DNA from: Apostichopus japonicus
Lineage: Eukaryota > Echinodermata > Holothuroidea > Aspidochirotida > Stichopodidae
NCBI RefSeq assembly: GCF_037975245.1
Contig: NC_092562.1
Coordinates: 13,253,501-13,317,500, forward strand
Length of the DNA stretch: 64,000 nucleotides
Direction: 5' to 3'
This document shows, in pieces, positions 41,101 through 53,189 of the stretch. Position 1 is the stretch's first letter; the number at the start of each line of letters is the position of its first letter. Both the position numbers and the translations under genes were made by a program. The notes beneath the pieces were generated by a model that was not told the origin of the DNA, searched no databases, and worked only from the letters and a program-made list of their open reading frames with translations.

Positions 41101-44100
41101 CCTCGCAGTCAAAATCTTTGCCGATAGATATTATATATCGATTCATGTATTGGAGAATTGATGTATCGTTTAAGAGTTTGACATGATAGGATTGTAAGAG
41201 AGTATTATATCTTAGTACTGAGGGCTCTAGCGCACACATTAAATAGTCTGCGGAAAGTAGATGGCGTAAATCTACTTAGACACGATGCAACAGTAGAATG
41301 TATATACTTACAGGTCGCGGGTTATCGAAGTACTGTTGAAAAGTTTGGTTGGTATGGAAGTAAGACTCGCATTGGACAGTACTCTGAAAACAGAGGATTA
41401 AGTAAAATGAAAGTCTTTAATCACCTGAAGTGTTTTTCAATATTCTCGCTATAGCAAACAATCGGTTCGGACTGTTATTTTCAAGTTACCAATCACGAAT
41501 CAACATAGATAATATTGCTTTTCTTTGGGCACCTTTCATACAGATTTAAGCTTATGTAAAGCTTGTGAAGCATTTAGTTTCTTCTGTCCCTCAAGAAACT
41601 TTAAAAGAGTGCTTCCGTATATACAAGTATAATATCATATAATTGTGCGATATCATTTTCCTTATTAAACGTGATTGTACGCATTTGCAATAATGTGCTA
41701 AACTTTCCCTTATGCTAACACTAAACATACTTGGTATTGAAATGATTACTATAATAACAGGTTATATAGCTGTGGCCAATATAACAAGTCTTACAAACTC
41801 TGAATCGACGTCAGGTGCTTGAATGTTGAATCGTCAAGCTGTATTAAAGGGTTACTCCTGAAAGTTCTAACCAGTAGAAAGGAAAAGAGAAATGCCCAAC
41901 TTACTGTTGTAATCTGATATTTTTTATATAAAATGCACGAAAATAAGTCAAGAAAAACAAACTCAATGAAATGATGGGCATTTGTTCTTTTTAATACTAC
42001 GTTATGCCGTAAATCGCAACTTCCAACCTCGCACTTTAGTGTTGCCAGATTACATTTGCCCCAAATGTTAGAATCTGGCCGTATTATACAATAGCTGTAT
42101 AAAGGGGACGTACAGTTATCCTGCATCGTGCCTTGTATTTGACACTTAGCGAGTCTTTCACAGTAAAAGGAAATAGGATAATGTGTTTGTTTACTGTTGA
42201 TTAAAAGCAGAGCAAAAACATTCAAAGGTTTCAAAAAATTTCCTGAAAAAAATCAAGTTAGTACTTTGGTGGAACACATATTTGTGTGAAAATTCTTGGC
42301 TAAACAAACTCTCTAATTGAAGTGATAACAAGTGAAAATAAATGAATAAATCTATCATCTAATTAATGGGATCAATGTCTAAATATGTCATTGTTATGGT
42401 GAAGGTGAACACAATGTTTACACTTACATAGAAATCTACAAACTATTAATGTCTTACATGTAAAACAACCGAATTTGGGAATAAAACATTTCGCCATCGA
42501 TGTGGGTAATGTCATCAAATGCTAATTTTCTGTAAAACGAAAAAGAAGTTACAGGAGCGATGTTATAACGTAAGAGAACGAATGATAAACGTAAAATATG
42601 ATAAAGATGACAATGGCGATGACGATTGTAATGATCATTGTTATTAAATATATTATTATTATTATTGTATCGTCGGTAAGTTGATAACACATTTAGTTTC
42701 ACTTACAAAGAAGTAAGTTTAGTACAGCCTCTGATAAGGCCTGTTGGGACGTTTCCCAGCATATCGCATTCGGACATCGTCCTGTTCATAAGAAAATTTA
42801 ATAATTTAATGTGCTACATATTTTACCAGTTATATATCTTTAAAGATGTTCTTTATTACGGAATAAGTGCCAGGGCAACCGAATATATCTACTCCTAAAC
42901 ACATCATCATCGTTAGTACAACATGAGCTACAACTCATTGCACTCTTTTACTCAGCAATGCACTTTATCTCTTGAGAAATGGCCGTTCAAAAATCTCATT
43001 CATTAGCCTATTGTTGTAAATTGTTTGTTTTTTTTGGACGTTAGTAGGTAACAATGTAAAAGAACTTTATAAAATATTTACACTTACTTATTTGGAGTAT
43101 TCGACAATAAAATCCAATACCATCTAATGCCACCCATGTACATCTAACACTTCCACGAATATTACTGACTGGATGCAACTGAAAATCTGACTGTATGTTA
43201 ACTTAGCCAACAGATTAGATTCACGTAATTATCCACAAATGTAAAAAAAAAACGTTCATACTAAAGTTAGCAGCTTCATTAATTAATAATTTAGATAGAA
43301 CAGGTAAAAATATAACTTGTATCATATACACTTGTGTATATAGTATATAAAATATATGATTTGGTTATTAACTGACATTATATGACAGAAAATTCATATA
43401 CACTGTCTGAGACAATAAACACTGGACAGTGGTCCATACTATTTCAGGAACATATGATCAGCTATAATAGTCTCAAGATAGCTATAGTTTGTTATTTTAA
43501 CAGTCTATAGAAGTAACAACCACTTACATATGATCAGCTATGATAGTATCATGTTAGTTATAGTTTGTTATTTTAACAGACTATAGAAGTCACAACCACT
43601 TACATATGATCAGCTATAATAGTTTCATGTTAGTTATAGTTTGTTATTTAAACATACTATGGAAGTAACAACCACTTACATGGGATCGACTATGATATTA
43701 TCATGTTAGTCATAGTTTGTTACTTTAAAAGACTAATGAAGTAACAACCACTTACAGTTTCTGCAAACTCTCGCAAACTAGATTCAAGGCCCCCTCATCA
43801 ATGTGACGAAGTTTCCGATTCAAGCTCAGTCTCCTATTAAGTAATGAAATATTGTGTAAGATGGATAAGAACAGAATAATGGGATAATAAAAATTATTTT
43901 GAATTTCCAAGTCCAATACAACAGTATGAAGAATATATCGTCCAACTCCGTTGCAATACTGTCCAGTACATTTACTCAAAATGTATTCATTTATTTTTCA
44001 GTACCAATGAAAGGGGTACGCCAGATTCCTTTTAAATATCTTGTTGTATGCACGTAGTGAACGAGCGAACCTTTACAAATTTGGTGATCATGTTCACTGA

Positions 44101-46302
44101 ATGGTTTGACAGATTTTTCACCTGTGAGCTTCATAGCCACAATCTCTCCAGAAGTACTGTCGGGGAACAAAATCTCATCTTGCGAAGCTATATCGTTATT
44201 TGATTTATATGACATATCAGCGGAGTGAAAAGTCATAATTACATAATTATAACAATAATAACGATGTTAAAACCTAACTGCAACAAACGGCCAAATAAAA
44301 AAAGAGTTTCTGTTCAAGCAACTTAATGTAGCAACAATTGTGACCGAAAGGCAAGCATTCCTTTTCAATGAAAATTCAGCTTGGGGAAACAGACCATCAA
44401 ATTAAAAACGTTTACTTTACTTGTAACTGTCTCTTAACATCAAGAGTCTCAATAAGTTTATGCCTTTATGCTTTTAATAGACCTTACACCATGGACTGCA
44501 GTAAAACCTTAGCAGAACGACGTCATTTCCATTCTTCTGGGTCAAAATAAACCTGGTTTCAATGTACTTACATTATACGTAATCTTACGTGACTGTGACG
44601 TCACATAATTCTCATATGATCAGCCAAGACGCAAGATTAGGAATGAAAGGTTATTAATTGTCTGAAAACATGAATCAAATTTTGCATGAACAAATCATCA
44701 TATGGAAACAATTACGTAACGTATTCAGAAATGACTGATAACGATACGGAAAAAAAGAAGAAAAAACCCCATCATTTGTCAGTATCGCTACTTCTTTGAT
44801 AGTCTGATACTTTATTTAATAGATGCGATACTATAGGATACTGCTACATTTCCCCCGTTATACGTACAAATCGATCAGTCGTGGAAGAAAACCCAAGCTG
44901 TGTTGACTAATCCGATCGAAAAGATTGTTTCGTAAATCGCTGTGGAAGAAGATCATCAAAAAAGAAAAAGAAGTAGCAGAACAAAGACGAAGGCAATACA
45001 TAAATGTATTTTAGCATAATTTGTTATAGTATTAAAAGTAAGGCCAGTCATTGCCCTGTGAAAAAAAAGGTATGTCTCAAGAATTTAATAACTGTCTCGA
45101 GAGAGAACAAAAATCTGTTTGGTGTTTTAGCACTTAAACGGCTTAATAAATACAAAATAAAACAATAGGACATCACAATATATAGGAATGAATACTTTAA
45201 ACGACATTGAGTTTAACCATGGCATTTATAAAAGTGTCAAAATGTACTTACAGGAGAGTTAGTTTGGAACAATTTCGTGTAATATAATCTGGCAGGAAGG
45301 CAATGCGATTACTATGTAAGTTCCTGAATATTAAAAACGAAGAAGACATGTTAATAACAAAAGCTGTTGCAATTTGTCATAAATATGTATATATATATAT
45401 ACTTTAAATTTTCAATTGTTTGATAAATAGGTCGACTGGCAACCACTGACCTGGAACAGAACGTGTGTCTAGAAAACGTGGTGTTCTAGGTCTGTTACAA
45501 GCCTATACCAGTTCACTAAGTGGTGATCCAAGGGTGTTTTCCTTTTCTACAAAATCTTCAAATTTAAGGTTTAACTCACACTTCCTCAAGATGTTCACAT
45601 TGGCTGAAAATCAGTTCGCTACTTTCCAGAAGGTTGTTGTTAGCAATTCTAAAGAAATATAAAAGAAGTCCGCTGGCGACATGTTTATTATGAACTTTAA
45701 ACTTGTAAATTTAGATGTTTTGTAGCAGTTTTGTTTATTCTGAAAGGTTTACAAACTTAGTTCTGGTATAGTTTTAAAGTACAATAAATTGTTAATGTTT
45801 CCAATTTAAGTTGTTATCACTATGAAACTGCATTAACGGTATTTCAGATGTAGTTTTCACAGTTATTGCCTGTTTTGAATTGAAGTTAAGTATGTTTTAT
45901 TGGTAGTAAAGTTCAAATATGCTCGTACATATATAAAGTTGAGAGACGGAACTTTTCCTAAACGACTAATTTCTCCAAATTTTGAGGTGCATTTTAAATA
46001 ATCTCAGGCATAGACCTACTGAGTACCTTGAAGATGGTTAAGTATATCCCAAGCATTATTAACATACATTGACTTACAGTTTTTTCATACTCATTGGTGG
46101 AATAAATGGTTCTGTCACAGAGTTCATTACGATTGTACTGTCAAACAAATGAAACCAACCATTAATTAGTTGAAATAGTTTCTTTGTTTATTTGACAAAG
46201 ATATCCAAATTACAGCGTATTTGTGTATCAAGAGGTTCTAAGTAAACCAATAAGAGGAATATGAATCTCGATGTAATAACAATAACAATAATAATAATGA
46301 TT

Positions 46303-46333
<31 letters not shown>

Positions 46334-48423
46334 TGATGATGATAATAATAATAATAATAATAATAATGATGATAATGATGATGATGATAAAAATAATAAT
46401 AATAATAATAATAATAAATAATAATAATATTATATGATTTGATGTAGGATGACGATCCGACAAATAAAGAGAAAGAGGAAGTGGTCATGGGTCATATTGT
46501 TGTCGAGCATTTGTCCTTTCGCATTATCTCGTTGATTGTGTACACAATACATCCCGATATTCTCGTTGTCATTATAAATGGACTCAAATCGTGTTGAAAG
46601 CTTGTATTGGGGAGTAACAACCAATCTTGCATTATTATATAATGCGACAGAGTATTGCAATAAACTTTGTTCCTAGTATGATTCTCTAAGGATTTTAGGA
46701 AGCGTTACATTGCCAAAAGTTACGAATATAGGCTATATCCCCAACTCATAAGTATGTGTGGACGAAAAAAACATTCCGCTGTGTTCCATTGGAACTGGGG
46801 GCGGACCATAAAAGCATTTAATTCCGACCACACAAGGTATACTCACAGTTTGGACAGTACGGCAAAATATCTAAAATAATCCTTCGGTATACATGAGATT
46901 CCATTGTTCTCAAAATTACTGTGGAAAGAATAATCAGCGTATACCTTTAATGCTATAGTGTTACCATGACTTTCTATCGCTTCGTTTTGGATATCTCTCC
47001 ATAAAAAAGCAGATGCAAAGGACAGTAAGAAACACCAAAGAGAAATATGTTTAAAGATTTTTTTTTAAACTGCACTACATGGAACCTCGACCCAGCAAAC
47101 ATACACAATAGGCCTCCCTACGGTCCTGAGGAGGGGGATGTGGGTGGGGTTATATTCGTTTATTCCTTCCGTTAAACTTTTTAAAGTTTACGATCCCTTC
47201 GGTTCTTACAAGGCATGCGGATAAAATGCAATTTTGTCTTTACCAAAATAACCATACGATGTCACTGATGAAACTAACTAACTATCCAAACGTTTCTGTG
47301 ATCATTTCGAAGATGCAAATTCTTCGAAGTGGTATTCTTCACACGGACCACACCCGTGATACGTATCTCTACTCCACCCACAATCCGATAGACACAATAA
47401 GCAATGAGAAAAAGCCCACTTAGTTTAGCAATGATCTCTATGATGGGATATTATATAAAATTAGGGTATGGCCTATAAGAAAACCGCCGGCCTATACAGA
47501 GATTTTGTATATGAAACTAAGAAGAAATGAATCCTTTTGCAATAAATTAAATACATACATGGTGTAGGTGTCATTCGGTATATGTGATGGAATTGCTGTT
47601 AAATTCCTATTGGAACAATCAACGTTTCGGCTCACACATTTGCAAACCTCGCAGACGTTGGAATCTAAGGACAAATTTCAAAGAAGTAAAATTTATTGAT
47701 AGCAAATAATCATTGGTATGTTAATAAGGACTACATTTGATTGTGTCCATGACCAAACATGTCACACAACACTGTAAATATTAACCAAGATTGGGCTATC
47801 CTCACAGCGGTACGATTTGCCCTCTATAGGCTAAGAGTAGAAGGGAAGCTAATTTCAATGTGATCATTTTCAATGTTGTATTTATATTATTATATTCGCT
47901 CAAGCAACTGAGAAAGTTCTTGTCTTTATTATTTATTAAACATTGCACGTATAATTGCTCTGAAATGTTACTATTAAATATGACAAAAGTAATCAAAACA
48001 GCGAACATATTATACGACAGGTTAAATACTAATCAAAGACCGGCGGCTATTTTGAAATAATTCCCTTTCGCCCTCATAACATTGAACTTTTAGTACAACT
48101 TGTGACTGGTTTGAACTGTCATCATAAAAAATAAGTCTTTTGATTATGACAGAACGAACTGTATTACATTGCTCTCAATTTACCAGCAATGCTTTTAAAC
48201 ACTGCAAGATAGAGAAACTCAAATGTGCAAGAAGCAAGGTAAATGTTCCAGATAAATTGCAACGGACATGATACTCTCTCTCACTCCCTCTCTGGGATTT
48301 ATGCCTTTAATGGTAACATCTTGTCCCTCACTTACCCAATAAGCGACAAGGATCATTTCCAGAGGCCACGCAGATGGCGGTGATGGCAACCATTAAAGCA
48401 TAACATAGTTGCAAGATGTCCAT
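33588..48423 (-). CDS. LRR multi-membrane receptor-like protein, paralog B (22 exons, intact)
   Basis: Exons in transcript order: 48336-48423, 47559-47664, 46847-46918, 46078-46137, 45580-45648, 45252-45323, 44868-44939, 43756-43833, 42707-42781, 42458-42529, 41795-41866, 41312-41383, 40207-40359, 39703-39771, 39349-39406, 39206-39262, 38309-38370, 37875-37928, 37224-37417, 35138-36675, 34253-34391, 33588-33808. They total 3453 nt, 1150 codons plus stop, with no internal stop seen. Predicted layout: signal peptide (1-22), LRRNT cap (30-65), LRRs (about 66-454), cysteine-rich stem (455-700), and about eight membrane segments near 702-725, 807-828, 857-878, 918-940, 984-1016 (two), 1031-1050 and 1058-1076, then a cytoplasmic tail. 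The membrane part has FWYWEIVEITRK at about 973-984, a motif of TRP-like proteins. It is probably a cell-surface receptor or channel-like protein; ligand unknown. The exon choice at 39206-39406 is the least certain part. Confidence 0.85.
34253..34391 (-). CDS. Paralog B exon 21, last two membrane segments
   Basis: Encodes LASLLAIFLNMLMVAVPANE and FILIFLNIGVLGVTF. Acceptor 'ttctacag', donor 'gtgagt', length 139 nt as in A. Confidence 0.8.
35138..36675 (-). CDS. Paralog B exon 20, cysteine-rich stem and main membrane domain
   Basis: A 1538-nt exon, open throughout. It begins GGFYQDEVGQ and continues CNNCNNGTF, CAVCPEGT, YRACFCMDNYFRR, GCELCPQAG, FKCDNKND and GYTGFMCTEC, an ephrin-receptor-like series of cysteine pairs. 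Hydrophobic segments follow from WVFLLEVALGLLLLAGCCFY onward, and near the end FWYWEIVEITRK precedes a membrane hairpin. The large single exon after many one-repeat LRR exons suggests the receptor was built by joining an LRR array to an existing stem and membrane module. Confidence 0.85.
36745..37035. mobile_element. Fold-back MITE-like element in intron of paralog B
   Basis: A near-palindrome. The left arm 'gataaatcggtagcatgtgc ... ggtttacagtaagaactga ... tgtgtaatcccaacaaat' pairs with the right arm 'atttgttggaattacaca ... tcagttcttactgtaatcc ... cacatgctaccgatttat'. It is absent from the matching intron of paralog A (near 7735), so it arrived after the duplication. Confidence 0.85.
37224..37417 (-). 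CDS. Paralog B exon 19, start of cysteine-rich stem
   Basis: Encodes DCVENTFQTTIKVIDPY through RRYTCVACAQGSYTNLQG and CIPCPRG. It is 194 nt as in A, with the same phases. Confidence 0.8.
40685..40905 (+). mobile_element. tRNA-derived SINE in intron of paralog B
   Basis: Counterpart of 11668-11880, with B box 'ggttcgatacc' at 40740-40750. The head is slightly longer, with an extra 'gctgctacccgg'. Confidence 0.6.
43449..43755. repeat. Intronic minisatellite, about 77-bp unit, four copies
   Basis: Same unit as at 14651-14881, one copy more. It ends at the donor of the exon 43756-43833, with 'acaaccacttac' at the end of each unit. Confidence 0.85.
46276..46436. repeat. (ATA)n/(ATG)n microsatellite
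   Basis: About 160 bp of ATA/ATG triplets in the intron between exons 3 and 4 of paralog B, absent from A. The poly-Ile and poly-Tyr frames are repeat products. Confidence 0.95.
47559..47664 (-). CDS. Paralog B exon 2, LRR N-terminal cap
   Basis: Encodes SNVCEVCKCVSRNVDCSNRN followed by LTAIPSHIPNDTYTM. Acceptor 'tccttag', donor 'gtatgt'. Confidence 0.8.
48336..48423 (-). CDS. Paralog B exon 1, signal peptide
   Basis: Starts MDILQLCYALMVAITAICVA, a hydrophobic leader, then SGNDPCRLL and donor 'gtaagtga'. The position and length match paralog A. Confidence 0.8.
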
Positions 48424-48882
48424 TGTAACGAAAAGAAAAACTCAAATTGACTCTGCTTGTAGTTGACAAGCGATATTAATTAATAGTTATTACATATATT
48501 TCTTCATCGCCAAAGTGGCCTAGTGTAATAACTGCAGTGATTGATATAATTCACAAAGACTTTTTTGATATGTTATAAGAACGTAGTCGTAAAAAATATA
48601 AAACCAATAACGCTATGAAACCGAAATTAAGGAAATGAGTGGAGTGATATTTGCGCGTTCATTAGGACAATAAGTATTTATTATGACAGGTATATGGCAG
48701 GAATATACAGTTCGTGCATCAAGAGAAATTCTCTTATGTTTTACTTTATCCGAGAGTAATTTCTGGTTTTATAGCTGCCGTTATATTTAATGATGAAATT
48801 TCTTATCATTAGATTTTCACTTTCAGCTTAGCTGAGTGTTACAAAAAAATGCATCGAAAAAAAAACAATTAATTTTACTTAC

Positions 48883-48921
48883 AATAAAGTCAGTTTTGAA
48901 TAATTGCGTGCGAAAGAAAAA
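48883..48921 (-). pseudogene. Relic of LRR exon 6 of a third paralog
   Basis: The minus strand reads RNYSKLTLL directly before donor 'gtaagt', against RNCSKLTLL at the end of exon 6 in A and B. Only the 3' half survives. It lies in about 250 bp that unit A lacks. Confidence 0.6.
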
Positions 48922-49804
48922 ACATTCCGACAAGTACCGAAGGCGAGTGCTATATAGTAAGACAAAATGAAAATGAAACTAAATGAAACTGCCTGAGTAT
49001 GTCATGCAAGGGGTGAGACGTTATCTTTGTTATCTGGAAGTCACTGGGAATTGAATGCAAATTTCACTAGCCTGCGGATGCTGAGAATACCCTGCTCTTG
49101 CATATCATCAGAATACATCTTCCCACTGCAGGCTATCCTTTGTAAAACATTTCAATAAGGTATAGATAGAACGGTTTAATCACATCAGAAGGTAAAGGGT
49201 TTTGCTAAATTGGTCACCGTGTAAGAACTCGATAGCCATTAATAGTTAAGAGCTTCTATAATCAGGCGCGTTGTAGCCAGGAATTTGCCAAGGGAGGGGC
49301 GAACATGTAGGCAAACTATCAGCGCCGTAGATTCTGCATTGAAAACTATCTAAGCGTAGCGCCATCGTGAGTTGGCGCTACGCGTACAAGAAAATTTTGG
49401 CTGAAAATGTCTCCCAGATCGCTGGAAATGGCACTTCCCAGGCCTTGTAAGTTGCATCTAAGCTTGAAATTACTAGCGATGTCATAAAAACATACAAACA
49501 AAATATGCTCAAGGGGGGGGGGGCGGTCGCCCCCTCGCTACGCGCCTGTCTATAATAGTATACATAAATAGTCTAGAACGTGTGCAGCCCAGATTGTCGA
49601 TAGACTCATTTCGAGGGTCCGCATTGTCAACCTTGCTCTAAGGAAGGAAACGGCTACTAACAACACATTCATCTAGAAATTTATATTTTATATATTGTTT
49701 TCAGTATTGTTATCGTTTTGCTGCCGTTTATATGGTCACATCATTCCACTGAACAACGGAAACGACTCTTCTACGAGCTCTGCAAATTGCAAGATTTGAC
49801 TTAC

Positions 49805-49874
49805 ACTTGACAAAAATGTTCACAGTTTTTACTGAAAATCGATACCACCATCTCTAGAAAGTTGCATTGACCGT
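49805..49874 (-). pseudogene. Relic of LRR exon 5 of a third paralog
   Basis: Between acceptor 'ttaacag' and donor 'gtaagt' one frame gives NFLEMVVSIFSKNCEHF, similar to NNLLERIDLIFSQCEHLEE of exon 5. It is 70 nt rather than 69 and is frame-broken. Confidence 0.6.
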
Positions 49875-50997
49875 CTGTTAATTGAGTGACATCATTTCAA
49901 TTAGCGAGAATTCGTTTATGTTTGTCATTTACAGTCTCTCGTGTACGATATTAACTGAATTGTGTAGTTCTTTTTTATATATATCCACCCGAACCGAATT
50001 GTACAGTTGCTTATAATAGCGTTTTCGACATGAATACATTGCGCATATTGCGGCCTGTGTTAAAAAAAACACGTAAACAAGATGCATGTGATGATAACGA
50101 CTGTCCATTGGAGTCTACACAGGCCTAGTTTCAATGGTTACCTTCGTACACAGTACAGCGTTTACCTATAGAAACGAGCTGGAAAGCAAAATCGTGTTGC
50201 TAGCTCATTTATAACTAGCCTAGAAATACTATTAAAGCAGTAAGAATGGGCAAAAATGTGAAAGGTGTTGTGACAACAATGAGACCATCGGTCATACCAA
50301 GTAGTCTTCGTTTACCAGTCGTCCAACCATTACTAATCTATAATTCCACTACGATTTACTGCATTGTATTTTTAACATATCTAGCTCTCGCATGCTCCCA
50401 AAACATAACACGTGTTAGTGTGTTATAACACCCTGGCATATAAATGCATAATATGCTACACGTTAAGAACAAATATAAGCTCACACCTTTTCGGCTTGGG
50501 TGCACCCCTATATCATTGATGATTAGTAAAAAATGGGCTTATAGTGCATGCCTATAGGATAGATAACATCAAAGCTGTAAGCGATTGATTGAGGAATGTT
50601 CAGGTTGGAGAAGGGGAGAAGCGAGGATTCACATTCTCCAGGTGCAGTTACAGTGTTAAAATGTAAGGTTTCAGTAGCAACTGATAAATAGAAGCAAAGA
50701 TGGGCTGTAAATGTTGTTAGAATAACTACATATCTAAACTTGTAAACTTTTAAACCAAAGCAAATGGCAAAATTGAATGTTTTTCAAAAGTATTAACACC
50801 ATATATCAGTAGTTCTAAGTATGATGTTCTGAAATAGGATTAAGAAGTAGGATATAGGAATTTTAAATAAAAAAAATCCTAAGACTGTTGTAATGCTTGA
50901 TATCAAATATTCTTTAGATGACATAATCACAGTCACGGGTTATCTTATTGCGTAAATGCTATGTTTAGCATTCTGTTATTAACAAACATTAACTTCC

Positions 50998-51056
50998 AGT
51001 GTTTGCAAATTTGTTGGTGATAAGAATGCTACTGTCACGGAGATCATTTCAATCGA
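50998..51056 (-). pseudogene. Relic of LRR exon 4 of a third paralog
   Basis: The minus strand gives EMISVTVAFLSPTNLQTL, comparable with TIGMNSVTEPFIPPTSLKKM of exon 4. At the nucleotide level 'tttgttggtg' and 'ctgtcacggag' are shared with exon 4. The donor is mutated to 'ggaagt'. Confidence 0.6.
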
Positions 51057-51362
51057 CTTCAATTCAGTGATGTCAAATTACACTGAAGTCCTGTACATAA
51101 CATCTTCAGTCTGGCATAAACTATGATTCAACAATGGTGAGCTTTATGAACATTCATTAGGTGCAGTTACGTTATGTAAATCGAATGTAATTAAAATATG
51201 TCATTCAACAGTTCAAATATACACGTAAACGCATGAAAATTAACAACAAATTGACTTTAGCTGATTTAGTTGCATACATAATGAACTCCTGTTCATTTAC
51301 AATAGACTTCTTTAAGTTGTACCATTATGTGCTAATATATTTTAGCGTTCTCAAAATTCTCT

Positions 51363-51761
51363 TTCAATGTAACCGCAATCCAATAAAACAGCCTATTTAG
51401 ACAGGTACTTGAAATATTAATAACGCCGTTGAAATGTTTCACTGCTGTTTCATTTTTATTGAATCCACAAGAACAAGTCATTCTCTGGATCAAGTATCAA
51501 TAAACGCCTATTAGTTTTTATCTCATTGAATTTAATCTTATTTTCAAATTAGCTTTAATCAAGTTCTTTCAATGTAACCTCCATCCAATGAAATATAGAT
51601 TATGCAAGACAGGTACTTCAAATTTTAATATCGCCTTTGATTTGTTCTACTTGTTTCACTGCTGTTTCAGTTCTGTTGAATCCACAAGAATAAATCATTC
51701 TCTCATGGACAAGTACCAATAAACGGTTATTAGTTTTGATCCCATTGAATGTAATTGTCAT
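51363..51761. repeat. Degenerate direct repeat, unit about 190-200 bp
   Basis: 51363-51541 and 51566-51761 share 'ctttcaatgtaacc', 'gacaggtacttgaaat', 'tttcactgctgtttca' and 'tgaatccacaagaa' in the same order, at about 75-80 percent identity. A third partial copy begins near 51826. Confidence 0.75.
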
Positions 51762-52552
51762 GCTTAATAGGTTAATATTCATGATAATGAGAGACAGCAT
51801 TGAAATAAATTTTAAACATGGTTTGTGCTCACTGTTTCATTTTTATTGAAACACAAATATCTTCTTTTCCAAGAAATGCAGTTAGGTTTGGAGAAAATAG
51901 AGAGCTTACAAAATGGCCTTGCAAGTAAATCGGGCATGTAACAAAGTGTCAACGAAGAGTATACTGCGACTATGAAATGACTATAGCTACAACTGACAAG
52001 TGGGTCATTTGCATATCAAAAGAAAATTAATGACTTACTGAAATGTTAAATATACAATTACACTTTATACAAATGCAATATCAAATAAAAATATTTACTT
52101 TGTAAAAACATAAGCATTAGTTCTAAAGTATAATCTTCTTTCAACTTGATAATTTTGCATTTAATATCCGCAGATTTTCTTGGAAAATAAAATGTAAGAT
52201 GAAATGTGAGATATATAACAATAATAAAAACAAAAAGTTTTTTCTTCGAAGAAACAGCATTTAACAAGTTTATTTAAATGTGTACATACATTGTAAATGA
52301 TGTTAATTAAACCTGGCTTGATAGAAAATGTAGATGGGATATGTCTGTTTACTTGGTAGTCAATATGCCGTGGCATGCAGAGTTTCCTGGTATTAATATA
52401 ATTCCAAATTTACAGTTTAATTAATACATAAGTTAAACGATAACCGAATATCACTTTCTATCAAATAAAGTGCATTTGGTTATCATCATATCTGCAACAT
52501 GATTCCAAGTTGATATGGCTATACGTGTGTCTGTCATTCAGGACCTGAAACT

Positions 52553-52675
52553 CACAGAGAACACAGTTACTATTGTAAATCTTAAATTTGTGTGCCAAAG
52601 TAAAAACTGGGATCGTGCTATAAATCGGTAGTATGTGCTATAAGGTTTACAGTAAGAACTGAAGATATGTGTAAT
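52553..52675. mobile_element. Half copy of the fold-back MITE-like element
   Basis: Matches the left arm of 21487-21770 up to 'gatatgtgtaattc'; the right arm is missing. Confidence 0.7.
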
Positions 52676-53189
52676 TCATTGTTCACTACAATTGTTGCTA
52701 TCATTAAGCATATATGCCTTGATTATAGAGTTTTTAGCAAATTTCAGTAAAGTGTAAAGTGCACTGGGTTGCACTAGGTTGTGAAATCATAGGGAGAGAA
52801 CCTCATAGCACCCCATTTATATAGTTATATTTATTAAATGTATTATTGTTCTCCACAATTTTGCAATCAGGAAGCATTTGACTCGATAAAAGAAATAAAT
52901 CAACAAAATTCAAAAATTGCACTGAGCACTGGGTAGTGGAATCATGGGTAGGGGGTTCTTCCTTATATCAGCCAAACCATGAGGAAAAAGTACCGCTTAG
53001 GCCCAAAGACTAACAAATTTATCCTCTTGTATATGAATTTTCTTTCAAAGTTGTAAAATACGGCAGAATCTTTTAAAACCAAAGCTGGATAGAAATATAC
53101 TTCTCATCAGTTACAAGAAACACAATTTATGCCTTGTATTTGTAATATTGTGACAAATAGCTTGTTCCTTGAAAATTGTCATAACTCGT

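Larger units (their letters stand above)
49776..52520. other. 2.75-kb segment present only in unit B
   Basis: Unit A passes directly from 'gactcttctacg' to 'tgtgtctgtcattcag' near 21450-21460. In B these ends are about 2.75 kb apart, each next to 'tacg'. The segment holds relics of LRR exons 4 and 5, a degenerate direct repeat and otherwise A+T-rich sequence. The order of relics suggests it is the ancestral state, with a deletion in A between short 'tacg' matches. Confidence 0.65.

Noticed and set aside
46188-46488. Poly-Ile and poly-Tyr open frames
   Set aside because: Products of the ATA/ATG repeat in an intron of paralog B.
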